Below are positions 1 through 8,552 of a stretch of 64,000 nt of DNA, in pieces. Under the pieces are notes generated by a model. That model was not told the DNA's origin, ran no database searches, and saw only the letters and a program-made list of their open reading frames with translations. The translations under genes were made by a program, and so were the position numbers. The DNA comes from an uncultured bacterium (lineage in GTDB: Bacteria > Actinomycetota > Coriobacteriia > Coriobacteriales > Coriobacteriaceae): assembly GCA_905214525.1 (NCBI GenBank), contig CAJMMN010000010.1:4081-68080 (forward strand). Direction: 5' to 3'. Positions within the stretch are counted from its first letter, which is position 1. Each line of letters begins with the position of its first letter.

Positions 1-705
1 CTCTATGCGTTCCGCCCCATCGTCCTGTGCCCGCTCGTGGGCCTGGTCCTGGGGGACCTACAGACCGGTCTTGCCGTGGGTGCAAGCCTTGAGCTGCTGT
101 TTATGGGCTCGATCTCCATTGGCGCTTACGTGCCGCCCAACGAAACCGTCGGTGGCGTGCTCGCCTGTGCGTTTGCCATTCAGCTCGGTCAGGGTACCGA
201 GACGGCTATCGCGCTTGCCATGCCCATCGCCGTCCTTTCGCTGACGATTGGTAATATTACCAACGCCTTGTTCCCCGTGTTTGTCGACATGGCAGACAAG
301 TTTGCCCTTAAAGGGAACCTCAAGGGCATCTACGCCGTTCATTGGGGAATTGGAATTTGGGGCTGCATCGAGTACTTCCTGCTCTGTGCCGGCGCGTTCT
401 ACCTGGGCTCCGACGCCATCCAAGGCCTGCTCGACTTCATCCCGTCCTTTGTGATCGATGGTTGCGGCGTTGCCGCCAACATCCTGCCGGCCATGGGCTT
501 CGCCATGCTCGGCCGCCTGGTGCTCACCAAGCAGCTCGTGCCCTTCTACTTCCTGGGCTTCCTGCTGTGCTCCTACGCCAACGTGCCCGTCCTGGGCGTC
601 GCCCTGATCGCCATCATCATCGGCATCGACAAGTTCGACCTGCTCGGCCTGGGCGGAGCCCAGCCCCAGCTCTCCGCGGAAGGGGATGAGGACGATGACT
701 TCTAG
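1..705 (+). CDS. PTS mannose/fructose/sorbose-family IIC component (5' partial)
   Basis: Integral membrane permease subunit of a mannose-type phosphotransferase system. The frame is open from the first base of the window, so the true start lies upstream; what remains is about 234 residues. Hydrophobic segments alternate with short loops, and the stretch GLVLGDLQTGLAVGASLELLF, seen in part near the N-terminus, is typical of the EII-Sor family. The C-terminus is acidic (EGDEDDDF). It overlaps the IID gene by about 11 bases, so the two are translationally coupled. The matching IIA and IIB are expected upstream, outside the window. From about base 380 nearly all wobble positions are C or G, suggesting high expression. 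The substrate may be an Amadori product given the deglycase and epimerase downstream; that is inference. Confidence 0.9.
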   Translation, partial: LYAFRPIVLCPLVGLVLGDLQTGLAVGASLELLFMGSISIGAYVPPNETVGGVLACAFAIQLGQGTETAIALAMPIAVLSLTIGNITNALFPVFVDMADKFALKGNLKGIYAVHWGIGIWGCIEYFLLCAGAFYLGSDAIQGLLDFIPSFVIDGCGVAANILPAMGFAMLGRLVLTKQLVPFYFLGFLLCSYANVPVLGVALIAIIIGIDKFDLLGLGGAQPQLSAEGDEDDDF

Positions 706-1519
706 TCCCGAGAACAAGATCACGCGCTCCGACCTCGTCAAGAGCGCCCTCAACACCGGCGCCCTGGGCATGGAGTTCTCCTGGACCTACTACAAGCAGA
801 TGAACATCGCCTTCTGCCTGATGGTCGCCAACATGCTCAAGAAGATCTACGCCGGCCGCCCCGACGACTACGCCGAGGCCCTGCACCGCCACTGCGCGTT
901 CTTCAACATCACCGTCCAGTTCGCCCCGTTCGTCGGCGGCATCGCGATGGCCATGGAGGAGAAGGTCGCCCGCGGCGAGATCGAGCCCGAGAGCGTCAAC
1001 GACGTCAAGGCCGCCCTCATGGGCCCGCTGTCCGGCATCGGCGACTCCATCTTCCTGTCGACGCTGCGCGTGGTGGCCGCCGCGGTGGGCATCAGCCTGT
1101 GCCAGGCCGGCAACCCCTTCGGCCCCATCGCCTTCCTGCTGATCTACAACGTCCCCGGCTTCGCGCTGCGCGTCTGGGGCGCCGTCAAGGGCTACGAGCT
1201 GGGCGTGGGCTTCCTGGACGAGGCCCAGAGGACCGGCCTCATGCAGAAGGTCATGACCTGCGTGGGAATCGTGGGCGTCATGGTCGTGGGCGCCATGTGC
1301 AAGGACATGTTCTGGGCCAGCATCCCGGTGGCCATCGGCTCGGGCGAGGATGCCCAGACCCTCCAGGACATCCTGGACGGCATCATGCCCGGCATGCTCG
1401 GCATGCTCGCCTTCTGGCTGTACTACTGGCTGCTGTCCAAGAAGATCAACCCCATGGTGCTGATCGTGGCCACCATGGTCGTGGGCATCGTCGGCGCGTT
1501 CTTCGGCGTGCTGGCGTAA
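695..1519 (+). CDS. PTS mannose/fructose/sorbose-family IID component
   Basis: Second membrane subunit of the mannose-type PTS, 274 residues, which forms the sugar-translocating complex with IIC. It starts with a soluble segment (ITRSDLVKSALNTG), a hallmark of IID, and contains the conserved region PLSGIGDSIF near residue 110; the hydrophobic C-terminus ends in VGAFFGVLA. An in-frame ATG at 686 would add three residues. I prefer 695 because GAGG precedes it and the protein then begins MTSSPENK. Codon use is strongly C-ending, like the deglycase at 2996 and unlike the MFS gene that follows. A strong terminator follows. Confidence 0.9.
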   Translation: MTSSPENKITRSDLVKSALNTGALGMEFSWTYYKQMNIAFCLMVANMLKKIYAGRPDDYAEALHRHCAFFNITVQFAPFVGGIAMAMEEKVARGEIEPESVNDVKAALMGPLSGIGDSIFLSTLRVVAAAVGISLCQAGNPFGPIAFLLIYNVPGFALRVWGAVKGYELGVGFLDEAQRTGLMQKVMTCVGIVGVMVVGAMCKDMFWASIPVAIGSGEDAQTLQDILDGIMPGMLGMLAFWLYYWLLSKKINPMVLIVATMVVGIVGAFFGVLA

Positions 1520-1553
1520 GGGCCCGGCTGCATAGATTTTCGTTGCAACCTGG

Positions 1554-1593
1554 AAAGGGGATGGAGCAGGCCTATGCCCTCCATCCCCTTTTT
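1554..1593 (+). terminator. Rho-independent terminator after PTS IID
   Basis: Thirteen-base perfect stem (AAAGGGGATGGAG with its complement at 1579-1591) and a 12-base loop, running into TTTTT. It separates the PTS genes from the MFS gene. Confidence 0.9.
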
Positions 1594-1610
1594 GTATAGA
1601 AGGAGTTCGT

Positions 1611-2825
1611 ATGTTCGCGAAGGATCGCGAAGCAATGCGCCTGACGCCGGCAGAGGTCAGGCTGATTCTTATTGAGTCCCTGCAGTGGTGCGCCAACAAC
1701 GCGGTCTACTTTTTGGGGCTTATCGGTGCGGCCACGTATGATTTGGCTGGCACGGCCTTTTTGGTTGCCGCCATTACGCTCGTGCGCAATCTTATGACGT
1801 CGGTGGGCAATATGGTGTCGGGCTCGGTCATCGATCGCTTTGGACCGCGCCGGACGTCGTTTGTGACGTGCGTGATTACGGCAGTGCTATCGCTTGGCGT
1901 GGGGTTGGCGCCGTTGTCTGTCCCCGGGCTTGTGTTTGCCGCGTGCGTCTTGGGACTTGCGGGCGGCTTTATCAACACCTGCACGCATGCGTTTCCGGGA
2001 TACCTGGAGTCGACCACCGAGGGCCGTACCCGCGTGAACGGCCTCATGGTGTTCTACAGCAATATCGCCTATACCGCTGGCCCGCTGCTCGGCGGTGCCA
2101 TCGTGAGCTGTTTTGCCACGCAATCGGTCTATCTGCTCATGGCGGGCATGATGGGTGTGGCGGCCGTGCTCTCCTTGGGCTGTCACGAGTGTGTTGCTCC
2201 TGCAAAAGGGGAGAAGCCGAAGGGCGGTATTTTGGGCGGCATGGCCGAGGGTGCGCGACTTACGTTTCGCGACCACGACCTGCGCCTCATCTTTATCTCG
2301 GGCTTTTTGGGTTTCTTTGCGTTTGGCGCGTTCGATTCGCTGGAGTCGTTGTTCTACCGTGATGTGCTCAACGTGGATATCGTCTGGCTGGGCTGGCTGT
2401 CCTCGGTCGTGGGCCTTACTTCCTCGGTGGGTGCATTCATCCTGACCAAGCTTTCTACTCGCCATGTCAACCTGCGATTGCTGCTCGGCGCGCTCATGGC
2501 CGTGGGCATTGGGTCCATGGTGTACGTGGGCACCGATATGCTGGGGGTCGCGATTATCGGTCAGGCGATTAACGGTCTGGCCTGGGGATTCCTAGAACCG
2601 CTACAGATGATCTTGATTCAGGAGCGCGCCGACATCAAATACCTGGGGCGCATTACCGGCTTTGTGCGTTTTGGCCTGATGAGCGCCGGCGTGCTGCCGC
2701 TGCTGGCGGCTCCGTTTTTGGCGGAGGCTTTGGGCGTCCAGGCGGTGCTGTTTGGGGCATCGACCATTATTGCGCTGGTGGGAACGCTGTTCTTTGCCGC
2801 ACAAGGGAGGCGTCGGCGGTGTTAG
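1611..2825 (+). CDS. MFS transporter
   Basis: Major facilitator superfamily permease, 404 residues with about 12 hydrophobic segments. The loop between helices 2 and 3 carries a motif-A-like SVIDRFGPRRTS near residue 70. The substrate cannot be read from sequence. The start has AAGGAG seven bases upstream. Codon use is looser than in the flanking PTS and deglycase genes, and hairpins bound it on the left, so it may be a later insertion between parts of the Amadori locus. The efflux or uptake direction is unknown. Confidence 0.85.
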   Translation: MFAKDREAMRLTPAEVRLILIESLQWCANNAVYFLGLIGAATYDLAGTAFLVAAITLVRNLMTSVGNMVSGSVIDRFGPRRTSFVTCVITAVLSLGVGLAPLSVPGLVFAACVLGLAGGFINTCTHAFPGYLESTTEGRTRVNGLMVFYSNIAYTAGPLLGGAIVSCFATQSVYLLMAGMMGVAAVLSLGCHECVAPAKGEKPKGGILGGMAEGARLTFRDHDLRLIFISGFLGFFAFGAFDSLESLFYRDVLNVDIVWLGWLSSVVGLTSSVGAFILTKLSTRHVNLRLLLGALMAVGIGSMVYVGTDMLGVAIIGQAINGLAWGFLEPLQMILIQERADIKYLGRITGFVRFGLMSAGVLPLLAAPFLAEALGVQAVLFGASTIIALVGTLFFAAQGRRRRC

Positions 2826-2844
2826 CTATATATTCAATTCTAAT

Positions 2845-2912
2845 TTAATACCACTCACCAGAGAATTTCGACCGTTCACCGAGGATTGGAATAGATTGAT
2901 AAGTGGTATTAA
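2845..2912. promoter_or_regulatory. Divided inverted repeat and -10 upstream of the deglycase
   Basis: TTAATACCACT at 2845-2855 is perfectly inverted as AGTGGTATTAA at 2902-2912. A TATAAT box lies at 2933-2938, and the second half-site falls at about the -35 position, where no good -35 hexamer is seen. The ACCACT/AGTGGT halves resemble GntR/HutC-type operator halves, but no regulator gene is adjacent. Likely control site for the locus; identity of the regulator unknown. Confidence 0.55.
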
Positions 2913-2995
2913 AAACACGTTAGGTGTATGTCTATAATTGGTATCGAAAAGAAACGCGATGTATAGATTCGCGTACAGGACAGAAAGGAAAAGCC

Positions 2996-4057
2996 ATGAA
3001 GGAAACCGAGAAGATCGAGATCATGCACTTTAGCCAGGAGGGCTACGTCGAGGACGGCAAGAACGTCTACGAGGCCGGCAAGAAGATGACTGCGCTCGCC
3101 GACAAGGTCGCCGACGAGGGCTACGACGCCGTGTTCCTGATGGGCGTCGGCGGCACCTGGGACGAGCTCATGCAGCTCGAGTACCTCATGAACAAGTTCG
3201 GCGACCGCGACCTCGAGGTCTACCTGATCCACGCCGCCGAGTGGAACGTCATGGGCCACAAGCGCATGACCGAGAAGTCCGTCGTGCTCACCGCCTCCGA
3301 GTCCGGCACCACCCCCGAGGTCCTCGAGGCCGTCAAGAAGATGAAGGAAAAGGGCATTCGTGTCTACGCCATGACCAAGCCCGAGGGTCTCATCGGCCAG
3401 GCTGTCGGCGCCGAGAACTGCGTCAAGATGGCGTCCGATCATGGTAACGGTGGCTGCGAGATGGGCTACTACCTCGCCGACTGCTTCGGCCTGCGCCTGC
3501 TCAACCGCCGCGGCTGCTTCCCGCAGTTCGACAAGTTTATTGAGCAGACCAAGGATGTTTGGACCCACCTGGTCGACATCCGCAAGAGCTTCGAGCCGCG
3601 CGCCGAGGAGCTCGCCAAGAAGTACGCCCTGGCCCCCTACACCATGTTCATCGGCTCCGGCGCCCTGTGGGGCGAGACCATCCTGTTCTCGATGTGCATC
3701 CTCGAGGAGATGCAGTGGAAGCGCACCCGCTACATCACCTCGGCCGACTTCTTCCACGGCACCCTCGAGCTCGTGGAGCCCGGCGTCCCCGTGTTCCTGT
3801 TCATGGGCGAGGACGAGAACCGCAAGCTCGACGAGCGCGTCCGCGCGTTCCTGACCCGCGGCGTGACCGGCGACACCGACATCAACATCATCGACACCGC
3901 CGAGTTCGCGATCCCCGGCCTTGACGACGAGTTCCGCGTCATCGTCTCCCCGTGGATCCTCTCCTCGCTGATCACCGATCGCCTTGCTGCTTACTACGAG
4001 ACGGTCACCAAGCACAACCTCAACTATCGCCGCTACTATCACCAGTTCGACTACTAA
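2996..4057 (+). CDS. SIS-domain 6-phosphate deglycase, FrlB/GfrF-like
   Basis: Predicted cytosolic enzyme of 353 residues with two sugar isomerase (SIS) domains. It resembles FrlB, fructoselysine-6-phosphate deglycase, which splits fructoselysine 6-phosphate into lysine and glucose 6-phosphate. Visible family signs are SESGTTPEVLEAVK (phosphosugar-binding loop), FFHGTLELVEPGVP matching the RHGPLEIVEPGVP region of FrlB, and the ending YRRYYHQFDY matching the RRYYGGLVEY end. The start at 2996 has AGAAAGGAA upstream; an earlier in-frame ATG at 2924 would begin before the TATAAT box. A TIM-barrel epimerase follows 73 bases later. The exact substrate (fructoselysine, glucoselysine or another Amadori compound) cannot be decided from sequence. 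Confidence 0.8.
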   Translation: MKETEKIEIMHFSQEGYVEDGKNVYEAGKKMTALADKVADEGYDAVFLMGVGGTWDELMQLEYLMNKFGDRDLEVYLIHAAEWNVMGHKRMTEKSVVLTASESGTTPEVLEAVKKMKEKGIRVYAMTKPEGLIGQAVGAENCVKMASDHGNGGCEMGYYLADCFGLRLLNRRGCFPQFDKFIEQTKDVWTHLVDIRKSFEPRAEELAKKYALAPYTMFIGSGALWGETILFSMCILEEMQWKRTRYITSADFFHGTLELVEPGVPVFLFMGEDENRKLDERVRAFLTRGVTGDTDINIIDTAEFAIPGLDDEFRVIVSPWILSSLITDRLAAYYETVTKHNLNYRRYYHQFDY

Positions 4058-4130
4058 GAGCAAATAACGTTTGTGTAATTGGGCCTCGCTCCTATATGGA
4101 ACGGGGCCTCGTTTGGGTTGGAGAGTAATT

Positions 4131-4967
4131 ATGAGCTATCCACAGCTTGCCGTCATGAATATCAGCCATCGCTATTTTGACCTTGAGGAATTCTTTTCCT
4201 CGGCAGCGGCCTCGGGCTACACGTGTTGCGAGCTTTGGACCGGGGCGATGCATCTGTATGTCGATTGCCATGGATACGATTCGCTCGAGCAGGTGCGGGA
4301 GCTGTCGCAGCGGTATGGAGTTCGGATTGTGGGGCTTTGTCCCGAACAGAACAACCCCAAGCCGTGGAATATCGCGGCGCGTGGGAATGAGGCGCGTGCC
4401 CGCACGCTCGCGTACTTTAAGAACGTTGTGGATATCGCGGCGGAACTTGGAGCCGAGCAGGTCATGGTCTCGAGCGGCTGGGCATTTTTGAACGAGCCGA
4501 TCGAGGACGCGTGGGGTCGCAGCGCCTCGATGCTGTGTGCGATTGCCGAGCATGCGGGAGAACGCGGCGTGCGACTGGTGCTCGAAGCCCTACAGCCGGT
4601 TGAGTCGATGATTGTGAACTCGGCGGCCGATACGAAGCGCATGATCGAGGCAGTTGATCATCCGGCACTTAAGGCGTGTCTGGATATGGGCGCCATGGCG
4701 GTGGCGGGGGATACCATCGACGATTACTTCGATCTGCTTGGCGATGATGTCGCCCACGTGCATTTTGTCGATGTTGCGGCAGATGGCACGACGCATCTTG
4801 CCTGGGGTGACGGCGACCGCGATATGCGCGCTGACCTGGATAGGCTGGTGGCGAGCGGCTATCGCGGAGTTGTTTCGGCCGAGACCTATGATTGGCGCTA
4901 TTTCGCCAATCCCGCGGCAGCCGACGCTCAGGTTATGGCGGAGTACCGACGCGCGATTGGCGCCTAA
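4131..4967 (+). CDS. TIM-barrel sugar epimerase, FrlC-like
   Basis: Predicted xylose-isomerase-like TIM barrel of 278 residues. E. coli FrlC, a fructoselysine 3-epimerase, shows the same layout: CPEQNNPKPWN near residue 65, a VLEALQPVES segment near 155 with the probable metal-binding Glu, DYFDLLGDDVAHVHFVD near 200 and a Glu in SAETYDW near 250. It follows the FrlB-like gene and probably lets the cell use the epimer of the Amadori compound. The start at 4131 is preceded by GGAGAG; an upstream ATG at 4071 lacks a site. Confidence 0.75.
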   Translation: MSYPQLAVMNISHRYFDLEEFFSSAAASGYTCCELWTGAMHLYVDCHGYDSLEQVRELSQRYGVRIVGLCPEQNNPKPWNIAARGNEARARTLAYFKNVVDIAAELGAEQVMVSSGWAFLNEPIEDAWGRSASMLCAIAEHAGERGVRLVLEALQPVESMIVNSAADTKRMIEAVDHPALKACLDMGAMAVAGDTIDDYFDLLGDDVAHVHFVDVAADGTTHLAWGDGDRDMRADLDRLVASGYRGVVSAETYDWRYFANPAAADAQVMAEYRRAIGA

Positions 4968-5012
4968 GTGGGACAGGGCGCCGAGTTGGCGTTTGACGCT
5001 TTTTGAGAAACG

Positions 5013-5060
5013 GGACGTGCTTTCCGCTTGAGGCTTCTGGCGGAAAGCACGTCCCAGAAC
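5013..5060. repeat. Palindromic repeat, 16-bp arms
   Basis: GGGACGTGCTTTCCGC is perfectly inverted as GCGGAAAGCACGTCCC across a 12-base loop. A degenerate relative lies at 5074-5117 (GGGACACACTTTCCGC then GAGGACCTCAA), and its CTTTCCGCTGAGGACCT word recurs near 40731. REP-like intergenic family in the 325-base gap before the his operon. Confidence 0.7.
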
Positions 5061-5227
5061 AGGCGCTCAGAATGGGACACACTTTCCGCTGAGGACCTCA
5101 ACCGGAAACCGCATCCCAGTTTTTGGCTGGCGGGCGGGACGCGCTTTCCCCTATGTTTCCAAATGAATACGCTATGAGCTGCAAGCGACGATTCTCCCCG
5201 CAAGCACTCTAGTATGCTAAAGTACCC

Positions 5228-5257
5228 AGAAGACCGGCGGAGCTATGCCGGTCTTCT
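5228..5257 (+). promoter_or_regulatory. Hairpin at the 5' end of the his transcript
   Basis: An 11-bp perfect stem (AGAAGACCGGC / GCCGGTCTTCT) with an 8-base loop sits just after a TATGCT box near 5214 and 26 bases before the hisZ ribosome site. No run of T follows, so it is not an ordinary terminator. It may stabilise the leader or regulate the operon. Confidence 0.5.
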
Positions 5258-5293
5258 GCTCTAGGTGAAACACAGCATGAGGAGGCTCACCAG

Positions 5294-7009
5294 ATGACGG
5301 CCACACCGTGGGGATTCCGGGACATATTGCCCGAGGAGGCTCAGGCGCGCGAGGAGATTGCGCTGACGGTGAAGGGCTGCTTCAGGGAGCATCATTACCT
5401 TCCGGTCGAAACGCCGCTGCTCGAGGACAAGGGTTCACTCGAGGAAGGCGGCCGCATCGCGGACACGCCGTTTAAGCTTTTTGACGATGATGGCCGTCTG
5501 CTGGTGGTCCGTCCCGACAACACATTACCGATCGTGCGTCTGGTCTCGACCCGCATGCGCGCGGCCGACCTGCCCCTGCGCCTGCGCTATGAGGCGCCGG
5601 TGGTTCGTGAGTACCAGCGCAATGCCGGTGGCTCGCGTCAGTTTACGCAGCTGGGCTTTGAGCTTATCGGTGCGGGCGATACCGCGGGCGATGTCGAGAT
5701 TGTCTCGCTCGTGGCCGAGGCCGTGCGCGAGCTGGCGCTGCCCGATGCGTGCATTATCGCAGGTAGCGTGCGTCCGTTTAAGGAGCTGCTCGCGGCGTGC
5801 GAGGATCGCGAGCTGGCCGCCGAGGCCTTGCGCTGCGTGCACGCCAACGACTTTGTGGGCCTCGATGCCCGCGTGGCGGCAAGCGCCGAGTCCGATGCCG
5901 TCAAGGCCGCCATTAGCGAGTTGCCGCGTCTGCACGGCGGTGCCGAGGTACTCGACCGCGTGGACGCGCTGCTAGAGGCCGCCGGTATCGTCGCGCCGCT
6001 GACGCGCGAGCTGCGTGCCCTGGTCGAGGGCCTGGCACCCGAGGACGCCCAGGTGCTGTCGTTCGACTTCTCCATCATGAACTCTTTCGATTACTACACG
6101 GGCCTGGTCTTTAAGGCCTATGCCGGCGGCCTACCCGATCCGGTCGGCTCGGGCGGACGCTATGACTCCATCTTTACCGGCGCATTTGGCGACGGCATCG
6201 AGGTGCCGGCGGCGGGCTTCGCCTTTTCGCTCGAGCGCCTGGAGGCCGCGCGCACCTCGGCCGAGGACGCCGCTTCCGATGGCGATCACGCCGTGGGTCG
6301 TGGCGTCGAGGGTCCGCTTCGCATCGCCGTGCCCAAGGGCTCGCTCAAGGCCGACACGCTCGACGTGCTCGAGGCCGCGGGCTTGGATGTCTCGGAGCTG
6401 CGCGACCCCGGCCGTCACCTGATCGTGCGCGGCCGCGACACGCGTGCCGGCGAGGGCGCGGTCGGCGATATCGAGTTTGTCATTGTGCGTCCCAGCGATG
6501 CGCCCGCCTTTGTGGGCTGTGGCGGTGCCGACTGCGGCATCTGCGGTTGGGACTCGCTTATCGAGGCAGACCTCAACCTGCTGCAGCTGGTCGATCTGGG
6601 CTACGGCCTGTGCACTTTCATTGAGGCGGAGCCCGCGTGGCGCGCCGGCCAGGCCGAGCGCAACTATGCCCGTCGCGGGTCGCTTCGCGTGGCCACCAAG
6701 TATCCGCGCATCGCGAGCGCCTGGTATGCCGAGCGCGGTGTGAACGCCGATATCGTCTCGCTGCACGGTAACATTGAGCTGGGTCCCATCGTCGGCATGA
6801 CCGATCGCATCGTGGATATTACCGCCACGGGCGCCACGCTGCGCGATAACGACCTCGTTATTACTGGTCGCATTATGGACTGCACGGCCCGCTTCTTTGT
6901 CAATCCGGGTGCCGCACGTCTGGATCCGCGCGTACGCAATCTGGCAGATCGCTTGGCGGCAGCCGTGAAGGACAAGCATTTTGAGCCCGTTGCGGGCTCG
7001 GCACAATAG
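5294..7009 (+). CDS. hisG: HisZ-HisG fusion: ATP phosphoribosyltransferase with regulatory subunit
   Basis: First enzyme of histidine synthesis (ATP plus PRPP to phosphoribosyl-ATP). In 571 residues it joins a HisRS-like HisZ domain (about 1-325: TPWGFRDILPEEA, then the class II synthetase-like YYTGLVFKAY and GSGGRYD) to a short-form HisG domain (about 338-571: LRIAVPKGSL, RVATKYP, DITATGATLRDN as PRPP-binding loop). HisZ and HisG are normally separate chains of a hetero-octamer. The HisG segment that usually reads GADLGIVGKD is GADCGICGWD here. AGGAGG lies eight bases before the ATG. First gene of the his cluster, followed by a terminator-like hairpin. Confidence 0.93.
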   Translation: MTATPWGFRDILPEEAQAREEIALTVKGCFREHHYLPVETPLLEDKGSLEEGGRIADTPFKLFDDDGRLLVVRPDNTLPIVRLVSTRMRAADLPLRLRYEAPVVREYQRNAGGSRQFTQLGFELIGAGDTAGDVEIVSLVAEAVRELALPDACIIAGSVRPFKELLAACEDRELAAEALRCVHANDFVGLDARVAASAESDAVKAAISELPRLHGGAEVLDRVDALLEAAGIVAPLTRELRALVEGLAPEDAQVLSFDFSIMNSFDYYTGLVFKAYAGGLPDPVGSGGRYDSIFTGAFGDGIEVPAAGFAFSLERLEAARTSAEDAASDGDHAVGRGVEGPLRIAVPKGSLKADTLDVLEAAGLDVSELRDPGRHLIVRGRDTRAGEGAVGDIEFVIVRPSDAPAFVGCGGADCGICGWDSLIEADLNLLQLVDLGYGLCTFIEAEPAWRAGQAERNYARRGSLRVATKYPRIASAWYAERGVNADIVSLHGNIELGPIVGMTDRIVDITATGATLRDNDLVITGRIMDCTARFFVNPGAARLDPRVRNLADRLAAAVKDKHFEPVAGSAQ

Positions 7010-7036
7010 CGCGAGCACGCACGGGCGCCCCAACGT

Positions 7037-7082
7037 CCGGGCGGCGGGCCGACTGGCGCCGCCGCCCGGTCTCTCGTTTTTC
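7037..7082 (+). terminator. Hairpin between hisZG and hisD
   Basis: CCGGGCGGCGG at 7037-7047 pairs with CCGCCGCCCGG at 7059-7069, followed by TCTCTCGTTTTTCG. It probably attenuates, rather than fully separates, hisZG and hisD expression. Confidence 0.65.
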
Positions 7083-7114
7083 GAACACAACCTCGACCGA
7101 TAGGGGATACCGAA

Positions 7115-8551
7115 ATGAAGACCATCAAGCTTGCTCCCGGTGAGCGCCTCGTTACCAACCAGCTCAACCGTAAGGGCGTGCTGCCGCAAAACATCGTCGA
7201 CGCCGCCCGCGATATCGTGGCCAACGTGCGTGCCAACGGCGATGCCGCGGTGCGCGATTACTGCCAGCGTTTTGACGGTGTTGAGCTGCAGAGCTTCCGT
7301 CTGCCGCAGGAGCAGATCGATGCCGCGCTCGAAGGCCTCGATCCGGCCTTTGTCGCCGCGCTCGAAAAGGCTGCGCGCCAGATTCGCGAGTTCCACCAGC
7401 GCGAGGTCGAGCAGAGCTGGTTTACCACGCGCCCGGACGGCACGATGCTCGGCGTTAAGGTGACCCCGCTTGCTGCGGCCGGCATCTACGTGCCGGGCGG
7501 TCGCGCGCAGTACCCTTCCACCGTGCTTATGAACGCCATTCCCGCCAAGGTTGCCGGCGTTGAGCGCGTGGTCATGGTGACCCCGCCGCAAAAGGATGGA
7601 CTGATTAGCCCGTATACGCTCGCGGCGGCCAAGCTCGGCGGCGTGGACGAAATCTATATGGTGGGCGGCGCCCAGGCCGTGGCCGCGCTGGCGTACGGTA
7701 CCGAGACCATTCCGCGCGTCGACAAAATCACCGGCCCGGGCAACGCCTTTGTTGCCGCTGCCAAGCAGATTGTCTCGGGTGACGTGGGTATCGACATGGT
7801 CGCCGGTCCCTCCGAGGTCTGCGTGCTGGCCGATGCCACGGCCAAGCCTATGGTGGTCGCGGCCGACCTGATGGCTCAGGCCGAGCACGATCCGCTGGCG
7901 GCCTGCTATCTGGTGACCTGCGACGAGCAGTTTGCGCGTGAGGTCGAGGCGGGTATCGACATTCTGGTAGCGCAGTCCCCGCGTGCCGAGATTACGTGCG
8001 CTTCGCTCGATAACGAAGGCGCCATCGTGGTGGCCGCCGACATGGCGGCCGCCGTCGAGGCCGTGAACACCGTGGCGCCCGAGCACCTTGAGCTGCACTG
8101 CAAGGATGCGATGGGCCTGCTCGGCGGCATTCGCAACGCCGGCGCCATCTTTGTGGGCGCTTGGAGCTCCGAGCCGCTCGGCGATTACGTTGCCGGTCCC
8201 AACCACACGTTGCCGACCGGCGGCACGGCCATGTTCTCCAACCCGCTTTCGGTCGAAGAGTTCGTTAAGCGCTCGAGCGTTATATGCTATACGCCCGAGG
8301 GCCTGCTCTCCGACGCTCCCGCTACGCAGCGTCTGGCCGAGGCCGAGGGCCTGTGGGCGCACGCGCTTTCGGCCGCACTGCGTCGCCGCGTGTTGGAGCA
8401 GGGCGAGGATGCCGTGAGCGCCGAGTCGCTCGCCGCGGCCGACCTGACCAAGGTTGCCTGGCCGGGCGACGCCGTGGCGACGGTTGCCGAGGGCGTGGAC
8501 CTGGCGGCTGCAGGCGCAGATGGCGCTGGCGTAACCGGCGGGGAGGCCTAA
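7115..8551 (+). CDS. hisD: Histidinol dehydrogenase
   Basis: Last two steps of histidine synthesis: histidinol to histidinal to histidine, with NAD and zinc. At 478 residues it is slightly longer than the usual 430 or so, the excess being an Ala/Gly-rich tail after about residue 450 (GVDLAAAGADGAG). Family signatures present are YVPGGRAQYPS, VGGAQAVAALAYG, KITGPGN, the catalytic EH in APEHLEL near residue 322 and GPNHTLPTGG near 361. One base separates it from hisC. Confidence 0.97.
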   Translation: MKTIKLAPGERLVTNQLNRKGVLPQNIVDAARDIVANVRANGDAAVRDYCQRFDGVELQSFRLPQEQIDAALEGLDPAFVAALEKAARQIREFHQREVEQSWFTTRPDGTMLGVKVTPLAAAGIYVPGGRAQYPSTVLMNAIPAKVAGVERVVMVTPPQKDGLISPYTLAAAKLGGVDEIYMVGGAQAVAALAYGTETIPRVDKITGPGNAFVAAAKQIVSGDVGIDMVAGPSEVCVLADATAKPMVVAADLMAQAEHDPLAACYLVTCDEQFAREVEAGIDILVAQSPRAEITCASLDNEGAIVVAADMAAAVEAVNTVAPEHLELHCKDAMGLLGGIRNAGAIFVGAWSSEPLGDYVAGPNHTLPTGGTAMFSNPLSVEEFVKRSSVICYTPEGLLSDAPATQRLAEAEGLWAHALSAALRRRVLEQGEDAVSAESLAAADLTKVAWPGDAVATVAEGVDLAAAGADGAGVTGGEA

Positions 8552-8552
8552 T

